A stretch of DNA of 64,000 bases from positions 62,001 through 126,000 of the forward strand of contig JBKBPL010000006.1 of the NCBI GenBank assembly GCA_046293075.1, written 5' to 3'. This DNA is from Ga0077530 sp046293075 (GTDB taxonomy: Bacteria > Pseudomonadota > Alphaproteobacteria > Rhizobiales > Hyphomicrobiaceae). Positions 59,551 to 64,000 of this stretch are shown piece by piece; the stretch's first letter is position 1; every line of letters starts with the position of its first letter. The notes beneath the pieces are model-generated. The model was not told the origin of the DNA, did no database searches, and worked only from the letters and a program-made list of their open reading frames with translations. A program made the translations under genes and the position numbers.

Positions 59551-59636
59551 CGACTTCCTCCCTGGCCGACGCTTTCGCGCGGTGCCTGAATCGTGCTCTA
59601 TGGGGCGCTGCTGGCGGAGACTTCCCGGAGCCGTTC

Positions 59637-60239
59637 ATGACCGCCCTTCTTTCGAATGCCCGCAACGCGCTTCTCGCCGGTATTGCCCTGGCGCTCGCGG
59701 CCATCGCGGCGGCGCTCCTCGTAGAGGGTGTTGACATGCTCGGGCTCGCCTCCTTCGCGACGCGCGCGGTCCACGTCCTTGCGGCAGTGCTTTGGGTAGG
59801 GATGATCTGGTTCGTCAACTTCGTCCAGCATCCCGCGGTCGTCGGCGCCGACGATGTGGGGCGGGGCACGCTCTTTCGCCTCGTCGTGCCGCGCGTCGCG
59901 ACGATCTTTCGGCACGCATCGCATCTCGTCATGCTCTCGGGCGTGCTGCTCCTGCTGCCGACCGGCTATCTGCTGGCCCCCTGGGTCTTCGGCGCGCCCG
60001 TCCACATGCCCTTGACCAAGGTCGTGCTGCTGTGGGGCGCGGTGGCCGGCGCCGTGGTCATGTGGGCTTTCGTGCATATGATCATCTGGCCGAACCTGCA
60101 GATCGTGCTCGGCGCACGGCCCGGCAATGCCGAGGCCAAGGCCGCGGCACGCGCGAAGGTCGCGCTCTATGCCCGCGCCAATCTGCTGCTGGCCATGCCG
60201 GTGACCGTGCTCATGGTCGCCGCAGCGCATCTTTTTTGA
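59637..60239 (+). CDS. PuuD-like multi-pass membrane protein (urate hydroxylase N-terminal type)
   Basis: Five-helix membrane protein with histidines in several helices, resembling the N-terminal membrane part of PuuD, a heme-linked urate hydroxylase. The 200-residue product has HVLAAVLWVGMIWFVNFVQHPAV, ASHLVMLSGVLLLLPTGYLL and VVMWAFVHMIIWPNLQIVLG. The C-terminal cytochrome c domain of full PuuD is absent, so urate oxidation cannot be assumed. It lies inside the sec/complex I assembly run, 3 nt before the NDUFAF6-like gene. Related short proteins are often annotated as hypothetical membrane proteins. Confidence 0.65.
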   Translation: MTALLSNARNALLAGIALALAAIAAALLVEGVDMLGLASFATRAVHVLAAVLWVGMIWFVNFVQHPAVVGADDVGRGTLFRLVVPRVATIFRHASHLVMLSGVLLLLPTGYLLAPWVFGAPVHMPLTKVVLLWGAVAGAVVMWAFVHMIIWPNLQIVLGARPGNAEAKAAARAKVALYARANLLLAMPVTVLMVAAAHLF

Positions 60240-60242
60240 CCC

Positions 60243-61079
60243 ATGGCGGAGACGCCGATCGCTGCGTTGCGGGACGCCGCGGTTGCACGCGAGCCGGACC
60301 GCTATTTCGCAGCGACGCTGGCGCCTGTGACCGTCCGCTACGACCTCATCGTGCTCGCGGCATTCGCCGCCGAGCTCGCCAACATCCCGGCGCAGGTGCG
60401 CGAGCCGCTCGCCGGCGAAATCCGCCTGCAATGGTGGCGCGATGCGCTCGCGCCTGGGGGCCATGATGTGGCCGCGGGCCACCCGGTGGCGACCGCCATG
60501 CGGGCGAGCATCACGCGGCACACGCTGCCGGCCGAGATCATCGACGCTGTGATCGATACCTTCGCAGATGTGCTCTACGGCGACAGGCCTGCGGACGAAG
60601 CGGCGCTCCGCGCCCATATGGCGGCGGGCGAAGGCGGCCTCTTCCGGCTTGCGGCGCGCATTTGTGCCGCGGAAGAGATCGCTGAAATTGGGCACCTCAC
60701 ACGTGCTGCCGGTCTCGCCTATGGTCTCTCTCGCGCGCTGCTGCGGCTTCCGGCGGGTGGTGCGCGGCTCCCCCTCCTGCGCTCATGGCGCGCCGACGAG
60801 GCCGCGGCGCAGGCCGGCGACCACGATGAGCCGCCGCTGCCGAGCCCGTCGATTGAGGCGCTCAGCAGCCTCGCGCACGCCGCGCTCTCGGAGGTCGCCC
60901 CGCAGCTCGCCAAGATGTCACGGGCAAAGCGCCTGCCCTTCCTGCCCCTGGCCATGGTTAGGCCCAACTTGCGCGCCTTAGAAACATGGTCGAGGCGGCG
61001 CGAGGCGGCATCGATCGAGCCACTCCAGATCGGCCGACTGCTCCGTATCACATGGGCGCACGCGAGCGGGCGCCTTTGA
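60243..61079 (+). CDS. Squalene/phytoene synthase-family protein (NDUFAF6-like)
   Basis: Member of the squalene/phytoene synthase superfamily; this short subgroup includes human NDUFAF6, a complex I assembly factor, and may not be a catalyst. In the 278-residue product the region DLIVLAAFAAELANIPAQVREPLAGEIRLQWWRDAL matches the family, while the second aspartate-rich site DxxxD of true synthases is not recognisable. It follows the PuuD-like gene by 3 nt. With the Mth938-like gene it makes two complex I assembly homologues in one operon. Confidence 0.85.
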   Translation: MAETPIAALRDAAVAREPDRYFAATLAPVTVRYDLIVLAAFAAELANIPAQVREPLAGEIRLQWWRDALAPGGHDVAAGHPVATAMRASITRHTLPAEIIDAVIDTFADVLYGDRPADEAALRAHMAAGEGGLFRLAARICAAEEIAEIGHLTRAAGLAYGLSRALLRLPAGGARLPLLRSWRADEAAAQAGDHDEPPLPSPSIEALSSLAHAALSEVAPQLAKMSRAKRLPFLPLAMVRPNLRALETWSRRREAASIEPLQIGRLLRITWAHASGRL

Positions 61080-61091
61080 TCTGGTGAGGCC

Positions 61092-63017
61092 ATGAAACCA
61101 CGCCGGCAGCTGAGCACCAAGAAGGCCCTGAACGGCGCGCCGCGCGTCCTCGGCGCGCTCGCGGCCATTGCAGGCGTGCTCGCGCTGTCCCCGGTTCATG
61201 CTGTCGCCGAGCCCCGCATTACCTGGCAGGTCGAGAACCCGTTCCGCCTCTTCAAGCGCCCGTCCGATACGGAGGTTCATCGCGCGACCTTCCGCGATCT
61301 GGGCGATGCCGATCGCACGACCCCGGTGCTGGCTGCCGAGCGGGCACTGGCGCGGCGCCATCCGGGCGACGGCTGGGCTGCCGGCATGATGGACCACATC
61401 TGCTGGTCGGCTGAGCGCAACCGTTACGGCTGCCGGGAGGCACCCGACTATCTGCATCCCCGCACGCACCGCATCCGCGCAGAACTGCGCGAAGTGCCCG
61501 ATGCCGATCGCATCAACTGCACGTGGCTCACGGCGCCGCTGGCGCGTGCCGGCCTTGGCGGCGCGATCACCGCACCTTGCGATCAGCCGGTCGCGCTCTC
61601 CATCCCCTATCCTGCAGGCGCGCGCGTGAGCGTTGAGGTCGGCGGCCGCGAGGTCGCTGCGACGACTGCGAAAGTCACCGACCTGCTCATTGTCGGGCTC
61701 GGCGACAGCTTTGCCTCGGGCGAGGGCAATCCCGACGTGCCCGTCCGCTTCTCGCGCGAGCGCCGCGCCGACTATGGTTTCGGCCTCGGGAACGAGCCGC
61801 TCACCGGCTATCCGGCTCGTGTCGGTCCGTGGCGCACGATCGGCGATTCCGCGTTCATCAAGAACAACGCCCGCTGGATTGACCAGGCCTGCCACCGCTC
61901 GCTGTACTCGCACCAGCTTCGGGCGGCCTTGCAGCTCGCCGTCGAGGACCCGCACCGGGCCGTGACGTTCGTTGGTTATGCCTGCTCCGGCGCCGAGATC
62001 GTCGACGGGCTGTTTCGCCGCTACAAGGGCCACGAGTGGGTGCCAAATCCGCCTGACATCCCGCAGCTATCCGCGATTGCGCAGGCGCAGTGCGGCCCCA
62101 ATCGAGCCGAAGAGGTGGAGCTGCCCGAGGCATACCACATGCGCGGGCGCATACCCGAGCTGCGGGGGGGGCTGGTGCTGCGCCGTTGCGACAGCGGCGA
62201 CGCCCGCAAAATCGATTTGGTCCTTGTCTCGATCGGCGGCAATGACGTCGGCTTCGCACGCCTGCTCGCCAATGCAATTCTCGCGGATGAGTCTTCGCTG
62301 CGCCGTCTCGGCGGCTGGTTCGGGCAGGTCCACGGGTTTCTCGCCGCAGCCGAGCTGCTGGACGGGCTCGAGGCGCGTCTCCTGGCGCTGAAGCGCGCCT
62401 TTCACGGTCTGCTGCACGTACCCTGGGGCGAAGCCGACAGGATCCTGCTGGTCGCCTACCCGAGCCTGGCGCTGCTGCCCGATGGCCGTCAGATCTGTCC
62501 GGACGGGCGCGCGGGCATGACCGTCGCACCGGATTTTCAGTTGAGCGAAGTGCGGGCACGGGAATCCATGGCGGCAGGCGAGCGGCTCGACGCGGTCATG
62601 GAGGACACGAGCAAGCAGAACGGCTGGACGTACGTCTCGAGCCACCGCGAGCAGTTCCGCGGCCGCGGCATCTGCGCCGGTTATACCGACCACGCTTTCA
62701 CCGTCGCCGACGACCTGCGCCTGCCGCGCTGGACCGGGCGCAAGTGGGAACCGTTCAACCCGGCGGACTGGCAGGCCTACGTCCCGCGCCAGCGCTGGTT
62801 CCGCACACCCAATGACGCCTTCATGACCGGCAACTTCCATGTGAGCGAGTCGCTCATCCAGAAGGTGCTCAAGTTGCAGAGCCTCTCCTCGTTCCAGCTC
62901 CTGCTCGCGAGCATCTATTCCGGCGCCTTCCACCCGACAGCCGAAGGCCAGGCCGCGATCGCGGATGCTGTCGTGGTGGAGGCGCGCCGCGTGCTGGCCC
63001 GGTATGCGGCGGAGTAA
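61092..63017 (+). CDS. Large exported SGNH/GDSL-type hydrolase
   Basis: Probable secreted or periplasmic esterase/lipase; substrate unknown. The 641-residue product has a signal peptide (about 15-42, LGALAAIAGVLALSPVHAVA), then an N-terminal region of about 160 residues without clear homology. The catalytic domain follows: block I LLIVGLGDSFASGEGNPD (nucleophile Ser), a CSGAEIVDG segment like actinobacterial secreted lipases, block III LVLVSIGGNDVGFARLL, and block V GAFHPTAEGQAAIADAV with the catalytic His. The Asp usually three residues before that His is replaced by Gly, so the triad may be completed differently. It is 12 nt after the NDUFAF6-like gene. Confidence 0.8.
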   Translation: MKPRRQLSTKKALNGAPRVLGALAAIAGVLALSPVHAVAEPRITWQVENPFRLFKRPSDTEVHRATFRDLGDADRTTPVLAAERALARRHPGDGWAAGMMDHICWSAERNRYGCREAPDYLHPRTHRIRAELREVPDADRINCTWLTAPLARAGLGGAITAPCDQPVALSIPYPAGARVSVEVGGREVAATTAKVTDLLIVGLGDSFASGEGNPDVPVRFSRERRADYGFGLGNEPLTGYPARVGPWRTIGDSAFIKNNARWIDQACHRSLYSHQLRAALQLAVEDPHRAVTFVGYACSGAEIVDGLFRRYKGHEWVPNPPDIPQLSAIAQAQCGPNRAEEVELPEAYHMRGRIPELRGGLVLRRCDSGDARKIDLVLVSIGGNDVGFARLLANAILADESSLRRLGGWFGQVHGFLAAAELLDGLEARLLALKRAFHGLLHVPWGEADRILLVAYPSLALLPDGRQICPDGRAGMTVAPDFQLSEVRARESMAAGERLDAVMEDTSKQNGWTYVSSHREQFRGRGICAGYTDHAFTVADDLRLPRWTGRKWEPFNPADWQAYVPRQRWFRTPNDAFMTGNFHVSESLIQKVLKLQSLSSFQLLLASIYSGAFHPTAEGQAAIADAVVVEARRVLARYAAE

Positions 63018-63082
63018 TCGGCCCACCTCGCGGCCACGTCGCGCGGCAAGCATTTCGCCAAGAGCGCGCTGGCCCATCGGGA

Positions 63083-63108
63083 GGACGGCGGCGTTGGCCG
63101 CCGCGTCC
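63083..63108. terminator. GC-rich hairpin between convergent genes
   Basis: GGACGGCGGCG (63083-63093) and CGCCGCGTCC (63099-63108) form a stem with one bulged base and a short loop. It lies between the SGNH hydrolase and radC, which converge here, so it may terminate both. There is no T-rich tail. Confidence 0.35.
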
Positions 63109-63260
63109 GTCCCAGCAACGTGCCTTGTGCGTCCGCCACGATAGATGGGATTGGCACCCGACGGCTTGTCGTAAAGAAGCGATCCCGGCAACGTCAGGTC
63201 GCCGCACGCACAGCCGCTGGCAATCGCACGCCTCCGCGCCGGCTTCACCAATGCGCCGCA

Positions 63261-64000
63261 TCAAATGAGCCGCTCACCCTTCATGCTGACGTAGCCCGTG
63301 CGTCCGACGATGATATGGTCGTGCACCTGCACGCCGAGCGGTCGCGCCGCATTGATGATCTGCCGGGTCATGTCGATGTCGGCCGCCGAGGGGGTCGGAT
63401 CGCCCGAGGGGTGGTTGTGGACGAGGATGAGCGCGGACGCGGAAAGCTCAAGCGCCCGCTTCACCACCTCGCGGACGTAGACGGGCGTATGATCGACCGT
63501 GCCTGTCTGCTGTACTTCATCGGCGACGAGCTGATTGCGCTTGTCGAGGAAGAGGATGCGGAACTGCTCCTTATCGCCGAAACCCTGAGCCGCCCGGCAG
63601 TAGTCGAGCACCGCCTGCCACGAGCCGAGCACCATCCGTGCGGCAATCTCGCTGCGCATGAGGCGCAGCGCGGCGGCCCTGATGAGCTTCAGCTCATCGA
63701 CAACACGCTCACCGACGCCCGGGACCTCGAGCAGACGTGCTTCCGGCGCATTGATCACCTCGGGGAAGGAGCCGAAGCGGGCGAGCAGCGCCTTGGCGAG
63801 CGGCTTCGTATCCCCCTGCGGCAGGGCACGGAAGAGGATCATCTCAATCAGCTCGTAGTCCGCAAGCGCATCCGGCCCACCCTTGCGGAAGCGGTCGCGC
63901 AGGCGTTTGCGGTGCCCTACGTGATGCGGCGGCGCCGCGCCGGCTGTTTCCCAGAGCCCGCTCTGGGCCTGCTCGCACTCACGATCGAGCGCCGAACGCG
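63261..64000 (-). CDS. radC: RadC-family JAB-domain protein (5' end beyond the window)
   Basis: Protein of the RadC/MPN family; once linked to DNA repair, its biochemical role is unsettled. The minus-strand frame is open to the window edge. It reads HHVGHRKRLRDRFRKGGPDALADYELIEMIL before the ATG at 63842, so the gene begins beyond 64000. An N-terminal helix-hairpin-helix region (LLEVPGVGERVVDELKLIRA) is followed by the JAMM metal motif VHNHPSGDPTPSAADID and the C-terminal LGVQVHDHIIVGRTGYVSMKGERLI. In many alphaproteobacteria radC is next to map; that gene would be outside the window. Confidence 0.93.
   Translation of the reverse strand, partial: RSALDRECEQAQSGLWETAGAAPPHHVGHRKRLRDRFRKGGPDALADYELIEMILFRALPQGDTKPLAKALLARFGSFPEVINAPEARLLEVPGVGERVVDELKLIRAAALRLMRSEIAARMVLGSWQAVLDYCRAAQGFGDKEQFRILFLDKRNQLVADEVQQTGTVDHTPVYVREVVKRALELSASALILVHNHPSGDPTPSAADIDMTRQIINAARPLGVQVHDHIIVGRTGYVSMKGERLI

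Noticed and set aside
1..64000. CRISPR arrays, tRNA and rRNA genes, insertion sequences
   Set aside because: No regularly spaced repeats, no cloverleaf-like tRNA sequence, no rRNA core sequence and no transposase or integrase frame were seen. A tRNA/rRNA model scan would be needed to exclude small RNA genes.

Overview
This GC-rich window reads as a chromosomal segment of an alphaproteobacterium, most likely of the order Hyphomicrobiales (Rhizobiales). The evidence is a dcw cell-wall/division cluster ending in ftsQ-ftsA-ftsZ-lpxC, CpaC/CpaD pilus proteins, a PraR-like XRE regulator, a DUF2093 protein, and a secDF operon carrying homologues of mitochondrial complex I assembly factors. The genus cannot be named from the sequence. 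I saw no rRNA, tRNA, CRISPR array, phage or insertion sequence.

Region 1 (1-16.9 kb, all minus strand) runs mraY, a secreted propeller-like protein, murD, ftsW, murG, murC, murB, ddl, ftsQ, ftsA, ftsZ, lpxC, bamD, a DUF3592 protein and the 5' part of ligA. It makes lipid I and II, assembles the Z-ring, commits lipid A synthesis and inserts outer-membrane proteins. It is only the distal half of a classical dcw cluster: mraZ, mraW, ftsL, ftsI, murE and murF are absent upstream of mraY. An extra exported protein sits 9 nt after mraY, and a small membrane protein occupies the place between bamD and ligA where relatives often have recN.

Region 2 (17.3-25.6 kb) is mixed: an amidohydrolase/RidA pair, a ModE-like DNA-binding protein, a decayed cysteine desulfurase fragment, a Tat-exported transglutaminase with a TlpA-like thioredoxin, a nitroreductase, a LysR regulator divergent from pirin, then wrbA and a GNAT-like protein. 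Region 3 (25.6-33.3 kb, minus strand) has cpaC-cpaD, a TadG-like von Willebrand protein, ispE, a large TPR protein and a DUF2093 protein. Region 4 (33.8-41.4 kb) has thrS convergent with exbB-exbD, a non-coding stretch with a long inverted repeat, a DMT transporter, an AidB-like acyl-CoA dehydrogenase and a PraR-like regulator.

Region 5 (41.6-53.5 kb) is the most metabolically unusual: an orphan carboxyltransferase beta subunit, a HisD-like/PdxA-like/lactonase-like operon, a lipoprotein with an internal duplication, PgeF, glutaredoxin, ComF, a bacterial voltage-gated cation channel, an M20 amidohydrolase and a BKACE-family beta-keto acid cleavage enzyme. Region 6 (53.6-64 kb) has purB, a PRISE-like reductase, yajC-secD-secF, an NDUFAF3-like protein, a PuuD-like membrane protein, an NDUFAF6-like protein, a large exported SGNH hydrolase and the 3' part of radC.

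No single, clearly new multi-gene defence or mobile system was found. The best candidates for undescribed biology are the HisD/PdxA/lactonase catabolic operon (43.3-46.6 kb), the propeller protein embedded in the dcw operon, the duplicated lipoprotein (46.9-48.0 kb), the channel with a TLEDWP filter, and the complex I assembly genes linked to secDF.
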